NCBI GenBank assembly: GCA_029574055.1
Contig: JAKQBQ010000115.1
Span: forward strand, 1 to 6,883
Direction: 5' to 3'
DNA from: Methanobacteriota archaeon
GTDB taxonomy: Archaea; Thermoplasmatota; Thermoplasmata; Methanomassiliicoccales; Methanomethylophilaceae
DNA: 6,883 nucleotides
The notes beneath the pieces are model-generated. The model had not been told where the DNA came from and did no database searches. It saw only the letters and a program-made list of their open reading frames with translations. Positions within the stretch are counted from its first letter, which is position 1, and every line of letters starts with the position of its first letter. The translations under genes and the position numbers were made by a program. Positions 1-5,829 of the stretch are shown here, piece by piece.

Positions 1-384
1 CTCAATATGCTTTCCTCCGGGGAGAGGCAGCGCGTTCTCATAGCAAAAGCCTACGTCCAGCAGCCGAGGCTGATGCTCGTCGACGAACCAACATCCCACC
101 TTGACATGAAATACAAGCTGGAAGTGATGGAATACCTCAGGGCGATGGTGAAGAAGGATATGTCGATACTCGTCGCAGAGCACGATATCTCCCTCATGGC
201 AAGGTATTGCGACAGGTGCATAATCATGAAGCGCGGCGAACTCTACGCGCTCGGCGATCCGAAGGAAGTGATCACCGAGGATCTGCTCCAGGAAGTGTAT
301 GAGGTGAGCGCATCGGTCGGGTTCGACAGGGACGGCGAATTGTTCGTGCTTCCCAAGAGGTATTCGGGAGAATACCGCCTCTGA
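1..384 (+). CDS. ABC transporter ATP-binding protein, cobalamin/Fe-siderophore importer type (5' partial)
   Basis: The reading frame is open from base 1 to the TGA at 382-384 and shows the last 127 residues of an ABC ATPase; the Walker A part lies outside the window. Visible in order are a signature loop LSSGERQRV (residues 4-12 of the fragment), Walker B LMLVDEPTSHLD (24-35, D28 and E29), and the switch histidine in VAEHD (H61), followed by the C-terminal segment typical of the FepC/BtuD importer family. The protein would hydrolyse ATP on the cytoplasmic face to drive uptake of a corrinoid or iron chelate. The family's usual length is about 250 residues, so roughly half is missing. The corrinoid genes downstream favour a corrinoid substrate, but that is inference; a siderophore or haem substrate is possible. 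The ATG at 7 is internal and is not the start. Confidence 0.88.
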   Translation, partial: LNMLSSGERQRVLIAKAYVQQPRLMLVDEPTSHLDMKYKLEVMEYLRAMVKKDMSILVAEHDISLMARYCDRCIIMKRGELYALGDPKEVITEDLLQEVYEVSASVGFDRDGELFVLPKRYSGEYRL

Positions 385-393
385 AACCCCGAA

Positions 394-401
394 CCTTATA
401 C
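394..401 (+). promoter_or_regulatory. TATA-like element upstream of the Sir2 gene
   Basis: The sequence CCTTATAC lies 38 nt before the GTG start of the Sir2 gene. An archaeal start site about 25 nt downstream would fall near 423 and leave a short leader carrying the Shine-Dalgarno site. The gene could instead be read through from the ABC ATPase, since the gap is only 54 nt. This is a match by eye only. Confidence 0.35.
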
Positions 402-402
402 G

Positions 403-424
403 CCGTACTGCGTTCATAGTACGG
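403..424 (+). repeat. Perfect inverted repeat between promoter and ribosome binding site
   Basis: CCGTACT (403-409) and AGTACGG (418-424) are exact reverse complements separated by 8 nt. The repeat lies between the TATA-like element at 394-401 and the Shine-Dalgarno GGAGG at 428-432, a position where archaeal repressors often bind. As RNA it would form a 7-bp hairpin just before the ribosome site. No T-run follows, so a terminator for the ABC gene is less likely. Confidence 0.5.
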
Positions 425-438
425 GAAGGAGGCAAATC

Positions 439-1152
439 GTGGATCAAATAGCGGAACTGAGGGCGTTGATAGAGGGGTCGGAGAACATAGTGTTCTTCGG
501 CGGCGCCGGAGTGTCCACGGAAAGCGGGATCCCCGACTTCAGGAGCACATCCGGGCTGTACAGTCAGAAATACGACCATCCCCCCGAGACGATGCTCTCC
601 CATTCCTTCTTCATAAGCAATACCGAGGAATTCTTCCGTTTCTATCGGGACAAGATGGTGCATCTTGACGCAAAGCCGAATGCGGCGCATTTCAAACTGG
701 CGGAGCTGGAGTCGCGGGGGAAGCTGAAGGCAGTGGTGACGCAGAACATCGACAACCTCCACCAAGCGGCAGGGAGCAGGCGCGTGTACGAACTGCATGG
801 ATCTGTGCACCGCAACTTCTGCACCAAGTGCGGAAAAGCCCACGGCATCGAACACATCATGGAAAGCGAAGGCATCCCGAGATGCGGATGCGGAGGCGTC
901 ATAAAACCTGATGTGGTGCTGTATGAAGAGCCTTTGGATGCAGATATAATGGAAGGCGCCTCCGAAGCGATAAAGGGAGCCGACGTATTCATCATCGGAG
1001 GAACGTCCCTGAACGTCTATCCCGCAGCAGGCCTGCTGAGGTTCTACCGCGGAGATAAACTCGTTCTGATAAACAGATCGGAGCTGCCGCAGGAGAAGAA
1101 CGCCAGGCTTGTCATCCGCGGAAGCATCGGAGAGGTGATGTCCCAGATATGA
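439..1152 (+). CDS. NAD-dependent protein deacylase, Sir2 family
   Basis: A complete 237-residue sirtuin. It would remove acyl groups from protein lysines using NAD+, giving nicotinamide and O-acyl-ADP-ribose in the cytoplasm. Visible motifs are the NAD-binding GAGVSTESGIPDFR (22-35), TQNIDNLHQ (101-109), the catalytic histidine in ELHGS (H120), a zinc site C128-x2-C131 and C149-x-C151, KPDVVLYEE (156-164), and GTSLNVYPA (188-196). The GTG start is set by a strong GGAGG at 428-432, 6 nt upstream, and by the normal N-terminal distance to the NAD motif. The stretch from SGLYSQKYD to KPNAAH looks, from memory, like sirtuins of Clostridia, so transfer from bacteria is possible. Salmonella CobB, a sirtuin, was first noticed for replacing CobT in cobalamin synthesis; whether that applies here is unknown. 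It may act on acetyl-CoA synthetase or chromatin protein, but no substrate is indicated. Confidence 0.95.
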   Translation: MDQIAELRALIEGSENIVFFGGAGVSTESGIPDFRSTSGLYSQKYDHPPETMLSHSFFISNTEEFFRFYRDKMVHLDAKPNAAHFKLAELESRGKLKAVVTQNIDNLHQAAGSRRVYELHGSVHRNFCTKCGKAHGIEHIMESEGIPRCGCGGVIKPDVVLYEEPLDADIMEGASEAIKGADVFIIGGTSLNVYPAAGLLRFYRGDKLVLINRSELPQEKNARLVIRGSIGEVMSQI

Positions 1153-1200
1153 CCTCTGCATCTGCCGGCGTAAGCATTATTCTGGATGCCTCAGGTTGTT
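1153..1200 (+). terminator. Weak imperfect hairpin after the Sir2 gene
   Basis: CCT (1153-1155) and GCATC (1158-1162) can pair with GATGC (1185-1189) and AGG (1193-1195), with a small internal loop, followed by TTGTT. It begins right after the Sir2 stop. The stem is short and the T-run is broken, so this is only a possible terminator. Confidence 0.2.
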
Positions 1201-1236
1201 CTCACCGAATACGAGCAGGATTGTAACAAACACCGC

Positions 1237-1866
1237 TTATGGTTTGTTAGAGAATGCATCGAGCACGCGTTTCGATTCCGGGAAGAAAGCAAAGATATAC
1301 TTGTCTACCCAAGGGATGTCAGAGGGATCCCTTAGTATTTTCATATCACTGTCCTTTTTTGTAAAAACGGTTATCGGAATCTCTCTGCTATTGTCGTACA
1401 CTACCGCTCTGTCGGCAAGTTCGATGTAGTCTTTCAGAAAGCGCATGGTCCGTTCATATCTGGAAAATACTTTCGTGCGTTCTACGTCATGACCCCCGCG
1501 GCTGACTCTGTCTTGGACTCTTTTGTAGCATAGCTCCGGACTTTCCAGGGAAACAAATAACAGATCTACTTTGTATCCCTTTTCGATGGCTTTTCTTACA
1601 AAATCAACTTTTTCTTTAGTAGATGCTACAGTTTCAAACCCAAAAGAAACCTTATTTTCAAGCAAGTTTGTCCGCAGGAGCTCACATTGTTTCATTGCAA
1701 AAAGATATTTGGCAGTATGATCTTCGATATCCAGGATTTGTTTTGCATAATTGTCTGGATTGATAATGTTCTCGCCATACATCATTCTGATGTTCGTTGT
1801 ACTCACGAAAGAGGATTTTCCGGAACCATTAGGTCCTGCAACAACAAGCAGCCTGGGACTTGACAA
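1237..1866 (-). CDS. Zeta-toxin-like P-loop kinase (COG4185-type predicted ATPase)
   Basis: A 209-residue protein of the zeta toxin / COG4185 group. Relatives of the true zeta toxins phosphorylate UDP-N-acetylglucosamine; the substrate of this subgroup is not established, and bacterial peptidoglycan precursors are absent from most archaea. Visible are Walker A GPNGSGKSS (11-19), INPDNYA (35-41, D38 at the place of the likely catalytic acid), FETVAS (77-82), a phosphate-contact region RVSRGGHDV (120-128), R136 and YDNS (157-160). All look intact. The start is TTG at 1864-1866: in this frame it is the only usable initiation codon between an upstream stop and the Walker A motif, and AGAGTGAT just before it is a fair Shine-Dalgarno match. 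It starts 4 nt after the 47-codon ORF 1871-2014, so the two are probably translated as a pair. The gene is visibly A+T-rich (about 32-40% GC in sampled 60-base lines) against its neighbours, suggesting recent transfer. Confidence 0.85.
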   Translation of the reverse strand: MSSPRLLVVAGPNGSGKSSFVSTTNIRMMYGENIINPDNYAKQILDIEDHTAKYLFAMKQCELLRTNLLENKVSFGFETVASTKEKVDFVRKAIEKGYKVDLLFVSLESPELCYKRVQDRVSRGGHDVERTKVFSRYERTMRFLKDYIELADRAVVYDNSREIPITVFTKKDSDMKILRDPSDIPWVDKYIFAFFPESKRVLDAFSNKP

Positions 1867-1870
1867 GAAA

Positions 1871-2014
1871 TCACTCTTTCTTCTTGCTCGTTCTCTTTTT
1901 CTTCAATTCAGACGAAGGGACAGGGTCAAATTTAGACCTGTAGCTGAACTCTGATCCCGGCCCAACTTCCAATGCCTTCTTTCTGAATTCCTCCGTCATG
2001 ATATAGGATTCCAT
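1871..2014 (-). CDS. Small basic protein, candidate antitoxin or partner of the zeta-like kinase
   Basis: A 47-codon ORF from ATG (2012-2014) to TGA (1871-1873), not recognised as a known family. It begins MESYIMTEEFRKKALEVGPG, has an aromatic/charged middle (EFSYRSKFDPV), and ends in a lysine-rich tail (ELKKKRTSKKKE). Support for it being real: a Shine-Dalgarno-like GGGGTGGTC a few bases before the ATG, a TATA-like element at 2043-2053, and a 4-nt gap to the TTG of the kinase gene. Zeta-type toxins are usually preceded by a gene for a small neutralising protein (epsilon or PezA), but this ORF shows no similarity to either that I can see. An antitoxin role is inferred from gene order alone. 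It could instead be a short leader peptide coupling translation to the kinase. Confidence 0.6.
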   Translation of the reverse strand: MESYIMTEEFRKKALEVGPGSEFSYRSKFDPVPSSELKKKRTSKKKE

Positions 2015-2042
2015 TTGACCACCCCTTAAGAGAACTGAATAC

Positions 2043-2053
2043 ATTTATTTAAG
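2043..2053 (-). promoter_or_regulatory. TATA-like promoter element for the small ORF-kinase pair
   Basis: On the minus strand this reads CTTAAATAAAT, a good archaeal TATA match in an A+T-rich patch. A start about 25 nt downstream would fall near 2022-2024, leaving a leader of roughly 8-10 nt before the ATG at 2014. No other strong candidate lies nearer the gene. Confidence 0.45.
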
Positions 2054-2200
2054 CTATTCAATCGGAGGTCATTTTCAGACATCTGTGGGTTCAGAGTAAT
2101 TTGGAAAATTTTACACGCATTATAATCAATCTTGTCAGAGCAAAGCTCCGGCTATGCACAGAATTCCTTTCCTCCACGTTCGCAATATCTTTGTTTGAGG

Positions 2201-2206
2201 AAAAAA
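2201..2206 (-). terminator. T-run after the DUF4143 ATPase gene
   Basis: On the minus strand a run of six T lies about 25 nt after the stop codon at 2231-2233, with another TTTT at 2216-2219. Archaeal termination often needs only such T-tracts and no hairpin. Nothing else in 2015-2230 is recognisable apart from the promoter of the next pair. Confidence 0.35.
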
Positions 2207-2230
2207 CACTGTGGAAAATTATCCTCGAAT

Positions 2231-3490
2231 TCAGATGTATTTGATAGGTACGGCCGCAAGATCTTCTTTCAGGTTGATGATCTCATTGTAAAGGCAAATG
2301 ATGGTGCCTTTGCCTCTTATCTTTGTCTTGTCAAGGTCGAGGACATCGAATGCGCTTGCCATGTCGGCATCGGGATTCATGCTCACTTTGATCTCTATCG
2401 GATAAAGAACGCCGTCCTCGCTGATGACCAGATCGATCTCGCTCTCGCGACTCTCCGTAACGCCGTTGCGGCGGACCCTTTTCCTGTCCTTTCCTCTGTA
2501 GTAGAACACGCTGAAACGCGGGTCGCGCCCGGCATTCGAAAACGATTTCAATATCTCGCTTACTACGAACGTCTCGAACATGCTGCCGCCCATAGCCCCC
2601 GCGCGGAGCGTATCCGGCGTGAGCCAGCCGGTCAGGTAGCACGCCAGCCCGGTATCGCGGAAATAGAGTTTCGGCGTCTTGACCGCGCGGGTCAGCGCCG
2701 AGGATCCGTAAGGCTGAAGCAGGAAGACAAGGCCGGACGCCTGCAGCACCGACATCCATTCCTTGATCGTCGTTTCAGCCTTGCCCACTTCGTTGGCAAC
2801 TGCGGAATAGTTCAACATCTGGCCGGTCCTTGCGGCGGCGGCGGTCATGAAGGTGAGGAATGCCATTTTGTCCTTCACGTTGATCATTTCGCTCACGTCG
2901 CGTTCTAGATATGTTTGGATGTAGCTTGACCAATAGAGGGACCAATCTATTTCCCGGGACTGCAGCTCCGGGTTGAAGCCGCGATGGATACGTTCCCAAA
3001 CGTCATCGTACTCTGCAAGCGACTTCCCTCTCTCAATAAAATAGTCGTCCGTAGGAACGAACGACCGGTTGAAATCGACGGCTTTGATCTCGCGCATGGA
3101 CAGCCCCTGAAGCTCAAGTATCGCTATCCTGCCGGAAAGGCTCTCCGAGACGTTCTCCATCAGGCCGAATTGTTGGCTGCCGGTCAGAAAAAAGCGGCCG
3201 TATTCTTTGCTTCCGTCGCAGATCATCTTTATCTCCGGGAAGATCTCCGGCGCGTACTGCACCTCGTCTATTATCACAGGAGGGGGGTTGTCCCGCAGGA
3301 AGAGAGCGGGGTCTGACAATGCATTCTTCAGTTTGATCTTATCGTCAAACGTCACCACTGGGATATTCTTGAAGGTCTCTCTCAAAACTGTGCTTTTGCC
3401 TACTTGGCGCGGCCCTGTCACAAGAACGGATTTGAACGTACGCCCGCTCTTTTGCAGTATCGGCTCGATGGATCTTTTGATGTATTCCAT
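2231..3490 (-). CDS. AAA+ ATPase with C-terminal DUF4143 (PD-(D/E)XK-like) domain
   Basis: A complete 419-residue member of the widespread COG1373 family (AAA_14 plus DUF4143), common in methanogens and anaerobic bacteria; its biological role is not known. Visible in order: Walker A GPRQVGKST (26-34), Walker B VIIDEVQ (72-78, D75/E76), a sensor-like FFLTGSQQ (100-107), SGR (119-121) with a possible arginine finger, a winged-helix-like middle (about 205-275, NYSAVANEVGKAETTIKEW), YFRDTGL (276-282), and a C-terminal nuclease-like signature: E306, SEIDLVI (350-356) and PIEIK (364-368). All key residues are present, so it is neither a pseudogene nor truncated. The ATG at 3488-3490 has a strong GAGGAG (3497-3502) 6 nt upstream. 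Composition is closer to the host than that of the zeta-like kinase. Being single, on the minus strand and with its own promoter, it looks like an accessory gene. Suggested roles for the family include antitoxin-like or defence functions, but none is demonstrated here. Confidence 0.93.
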   Translation of the reverse strand: MEYIKRSIEPILQKSGRTFKSVLVTGPRQVGKSTVLRETFKNIPVVTFDDKIKLKNALSDPALFLRDNPPPVIIDEVQYAPEIFPEIKMICDGSKEYGRFFLTGSQQFGLMENVSESLSGRIAILELQGLSMREIKAVDFNRSFVPTDDYFIERGKSLAEYDDVWERIHRGFNPELQSREIDWSLYWSSYIQTYLERDVSEMINVKDKMAFLTFMTAAAARTGQMLNYSAVANEVGKAETTIKEWMSVLQASGLVFLLQPYGSSALTRAVKTPKLYFRDTGLACYLTGWLTPDTLRAGAMGGSMFETFVVSEILKSFSNAGRDPRFSVFYYRGKDRKRVRRNGVTESRESEIDLVISEDGVLYPIEIKVSMNPDADMASAFDVLDLDKTKIRGKGTIICLYNEIINLKEDLAAVPIKYI

Positions 3491-3538
3491 ATGAAACTCC
3501 TCGTTGCGACAAATCTGTGATACAAGTATGGATTAGCC

Positions 3539-3546
3539 GTATATAA
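3539..3546 (-). promoter_or_regulatory. TATA box for the DUF4143 ATPase gene
   Basis: The minus strand reads TTATATAC here. A start site about 25 nt on, near 3517, gives a leader of roughly 27 nt that includes the GAGGAG ribosome site. Because the core TATATA is symmetrical it could also serve the plus strand, where it would give cobD a leader of over 100 nt. Confidence 0.5.
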
Positions 3547-3638
3547 TGCCTGGGTTTGCAGCTTCCCCACTCAAAGCATGTTCAAAATCCTCGGACCACC
3601 CCGAACAAATGCGTTTTGAGAGGAAACTTCATAACATA

Positions 3639-3651
3639 GGATTAATAATCC
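3639..3651 (+). promoter_or_regulatory. Palindrome over the putative cobD promoter (candidate operator)
   Basis: GGATT (3639-3643) and AATCC (3647-3651) form a perfect 5-bp inverted repeat around AAT. The A+T-rich centre TTAATAAT (3642-3649) is a TATA candidate whose start would fall near 3670, about 8 nt before the cobD ATG. A repressor bound to the palindrome would block TBP. No cobalamin riboswitch elements (B12 box) are seen in 3491-3677, and nothing else is recognisable there besides the divergent promoter for the ATPase gene. Confidence 0.4.
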
Positions 3652-3677
3652 AACCACGATTACGGCAGTGATATCTG

Positions 3678-4787
3678 ATGAGGTACGGAAAAGAGGTCTT
3701 GAGGGGGATACCGAAGACCGTCCACGGCGGACAGGCATGGAAGACGGAAGGCATCGAGGACTACAGCCACAATCTGAATCCGTTCGGGCCTCCCGAAGGC
3801 CTTCAGGAGATCATTGCCACAGCAATGGACGACATCGGCCATTATCCCGACGATAACTGCACAGAGCTGAAAGCCTCCTTCTCAAAAATATTCTCGCTCA
3901 GGGAAGAGAACATCGCCATCGGCGCAGGGTCGTCGGAGATCATAAGGAACTTCCCCAATGCTTTCGTAGAGAAGGGGGAAAAGGTCGTCATCAACCTGCC
4001 GTCCTTTGCGGAATACGCCCACCAGTGCAGGCTGGTAGGCGCCAAGGCGGTATTCAACGAGCTCATCGAAGAAGAGGACTTCAGGATGAACATCTGGTGC
4101 ACCATCGACGCCGCCAAGGATGGGGCGAAAGCCCTCTACATCTGCAACCCCAACAACCCCACGGGAAGGATCGAGCCCAGGCGCGTGATCTTGGAGATCG
4201 TCAAGGAATGCAGGGACGCAGGCGTGCTGGTGTTCCTTGACGAGACCCTTTTGGAACTCGTTCCGGATCATGACAGCATCTCATGCAGGAGGTACGTGAA
4301 TGAGTACGAGAATCTTGTCGTGGCCGGCTCTTTGACGAAATCCTTCGCTATCCCGGGCATAAGGATAGGGTACGGCCTTGCCTCCGCCCCGCTGATAGAA
4401 GAGATGGACAAGATCAGGATGACATGGAACGTCGGGCAGATAGAGCAGAACGTTGCAAGGACCCTTATGGAAGAGCACATGGGCCATGTTAAAAAGGCGG
4501 CATCTCTGATGGCGGCCGAATCGAAGACCATGAATTCGGGATTGAAAGGGATAGGTTTCCCCGTCGGGGAGGTATCGGACTCATTCTTCTACTTCTGCTC
4601 GCTGAAAGAGCTGGGTATAAAATGCTCAGAGTTCCAAAAGCTGATGCTGAAAGAGAAGATAATGGTGAGGGACTGCGCCTCCTTCGGCGGGAAGTTCGAT
4701 CGATACGTGAGATTCAGCGTGAAGGACAGGGAACGGAACGACATGTTCGTGGATGCCGTTGAAAAGACGATGAAGCATCTAAGGTGA
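3678..4787 (+). CDS. cobD: L-threonine-O-3-phosphate decarboxylase, PLP-dependent (CobD type)
   Basis: A complete 369-residue fold-type I PLP enzyme. It is expected to decarboxylate L-threonine phosphate to (R)-1-amino-2-propanol phosphate, the linker joining the corrin ring to the nucleotide loop. Visible: the CobD-like N-terminus VHGGQ (15-19) and SHNLNPFGPPEGL (30-42), GAGSSEII (82-89) binding the PLP phosphate, CNPNNPTG (156-163), D188 in FLDET contacting the PLP ring nitrogen, the Schiff-base lysine K221 in SLTKSFAIPGIR, R229, and R345 in YVRFS for the substrate carboxylate. HisC is the nearest alternative; the HGG N-terminus and linkage to cbiB favour CobD. The ATG has GTGAT at 3668-3672 as ribosome site. 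It lacks the C-terminal extension of the Methanosarcina mazei CobD (MM2060), which has been linked to threonine kinase activity, so threonine phosphate must come from elsewhere. It ends 4 nt before cbiB. Confidence 0.9.
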   Translation: MRYGKEVLRGIPKTVHGGQAWKTEGIEDYSHNLNPFGPPEGLQEIIATAMDDIGHYPDDNCTELKASFSKIFSLREENIAIGAGSSEIIRNFPNAFVEKGEKVVINLPSFAEYAHQCRLVGAKAVFNELIEEEDFRMNIWCTIDAAKDGAKALYICNPNNPTGRIEPRRVILEIVKECRDAGVLVFLDETLLELVPDHDSISCRRYVNEYENLVVAGSLTKSFAIPGIRIGYGLASAPLIEEMDKIRMTWNVGQIEQNVARTLMEEHMGHVKKAASLMAAESKTMNSGLKGIGFPVGEVSDSFFYFCSLKELGIKCSEFQKLMLKEKIMVRDCASFGGKFDRYVRFSVKDRERNDMFVDAVEKTMKHLR

Positions 4788-4791
4788 GGAA

Positions 4792-5829
4792 ATGGAACTT
4801 TGGATGTTAGCAGTCCTGATAGTTCTCATCTCCCTGCTTATAGACAGGTTCATCGGTGAACTCCCTAACAAGTACCACCTTCTCAGATGGATAGGCAACT
4901 TCGTCGGGTTCCTGGACAGGAAGGTGAAGAACAGATCGTCAAAACGGACGAAGGCGAAAGGGTTCCTCGCTTACATGCTGGTGTTCCTTGTGTTTTGGTT
5001 CATCATGATGCTGATATGCGCTGTCGTCCGCAGAGGCCTCGACGGGTACCAGTGGGAGATCGCAGGCTTAGCGGTGACCCTGGGGGAGATCGTTTGGATC
5101 ATAGTAGTCGGATTCATGTTCAAGCTCACCTACGCAGTGTTCTCTTTCCGCCACCACTGCATCCCCATACAGGACGACCTCAGGAAAGGGGACATCCCCG
5201 CCGCAAGGGCGAAGGTCCAGATGATCGTCAGCAGAGACACGAGCGAACTGGATGAGAAGCATATAACCTCCTCCTGCTGCGAGACGATATCCGAGAATCT
5301 TGTCGATAGTGTGATATCGCCCGCGTTCTATTTCGGGTTCCTGGGTATGACGGGGGCGGTGATGTTCAGGTGCGCGAACCTGATGGATGCCATGTGGGGA
5401 TATCTGAACGAAAAATACGGCAACCTCGGGTTCTTTGTCGCAAAGTTCGACGATGTCCTTGGTTACGTGACATCAAGGATATCCCCCGCTTTCGTCGCGC
5501 TTGCTGCGTTCATATTCGGTTATGAGTACAGAGGGGTGTTCAGGACGGCAAGGGAGGAGCACACAAAGACCCCCAGCCCCAACAGCGGATGGCCCATGGT
5601 GGCGGTCGCCCATGCGGCGGGGATTTCGATGGAGAAATCCGGTGTATACGTAATGGGGAGCGGAGAGCTGCCGACCGTGGACGATGTTACGAGATGCTAT
5701 AAGCTGGTTGAGCGTACATCGCTGCTTTTCTTCCTGATAGCGACGCTGCCGCTTTTCGTTCTTATCGGGGTGCAGGTACAAGTGTTCATAGAGAACTGGA
5801 TATTCGATCTTTTGGAGATGATCATATGA
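4792..5829 (+). CDS. cbiB: Adenosylcobinamide-phosphate synthase (CbiB), membrane protein
   Basis: A complete 345-residue integral membrane protein of the CobD/CbiB family (family length about 310-330). It amidates adenosylcobyric acid with (R)-1-amino-2-propanol phosphate, the product of the preceding gene, using ATP, to give adenosylcobinamide phosphate. Family signatures: SRDTSELDE (147-155), ETISENLVDSVISP (164-177), NLMDAMWGY (196-204) and PSPNSGWPM (261-269). Hydrophobic segments are visible at about 4-17, 58-80, 93-117, 175-195, 230-245 and 308-333. The basic stretch RKVKNRSSKRTKAK (43-56) after the first segment is probably cytoplasmic. The ribosome site GGTGAGGA (4783-4790) overlaps the cobD stop, which points to translational coupling. 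Its stop overlaps the start of cbiS. Called cobD in the Pseudomonas naming scheme. Confidence 0.96.
   Translation: MELWMLAVLIVLISLLIDRFIGELPNKYHLLRWIGNFVGFLDRKVKNRSSKRTKAKGFLAYMLVFLVFWFIMMLICAVVRRGLDGYQWEIAGLAVTLGEIVWIIVVGFMFKLTYAVFSFRHHCIPIQDDLRKGDIPAARAKVQMIVSRDTSELDEKHITSSCCETISENLVDSVISPAFYFGFLGMTGAVMFRCANLMDAMWGYLNEKYGNLGFFVAKFDDVLGYVTSRISPAFVALAAFIFGYEYRGVFRTAREEHTKTPSPNSGWPMVAVAHAAGISMEKSGVYVMGSGELPTVDDVTRCYKLVERTSLLFFLIATLPLFVLIGVQVQVFIENWIFDLLEMII

Noticed and set aside
642..995. 117-codon minus-strand frame inside the Sir2 gene
   Set aside because: Antisense shadow of a gene with catalytic and zinc motifs; no ribosome site or domain.
1225..1248. Inverted repeat AACAAAC / GTTTGTT around the stop codon of the zeta-like kinase gene
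   Set aside because: A seven-pair, mostly A-T stem with a 10-nt loop and no T-run after it on the minus strand; too weak to call a terminator.
2138..2148. Small inverted repeat GAGC-AAA-GCTC between the ATPase and small-ORF genes
   Set aside because: Only a 4-bp stem with no adjoining T-run or promoter relation.
2103..2220. Direct repeat GGAAAATT at 2103-2110 and 2213-2220
   Set aside because: Eight A+T-rich bases in an A+T-rich intergenic region; expected by chance and not at the islet borders.
2132..2908. 258-codon open frame on the plus strand
   Set aside because: It lies antisense to the DUF4143 ATPase gene, whose motifs are clear. The frame encodes no recognisable domain and its composition is that of a reversed coding strand.
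3491..3677. Possible cobalamin riboswitch before cobD
   Set aside because: No B12-box or conserved cobalamin-aptamer segments are visible, the likely leader is only about 8 nt, and such riboswitches are rare in archaea.
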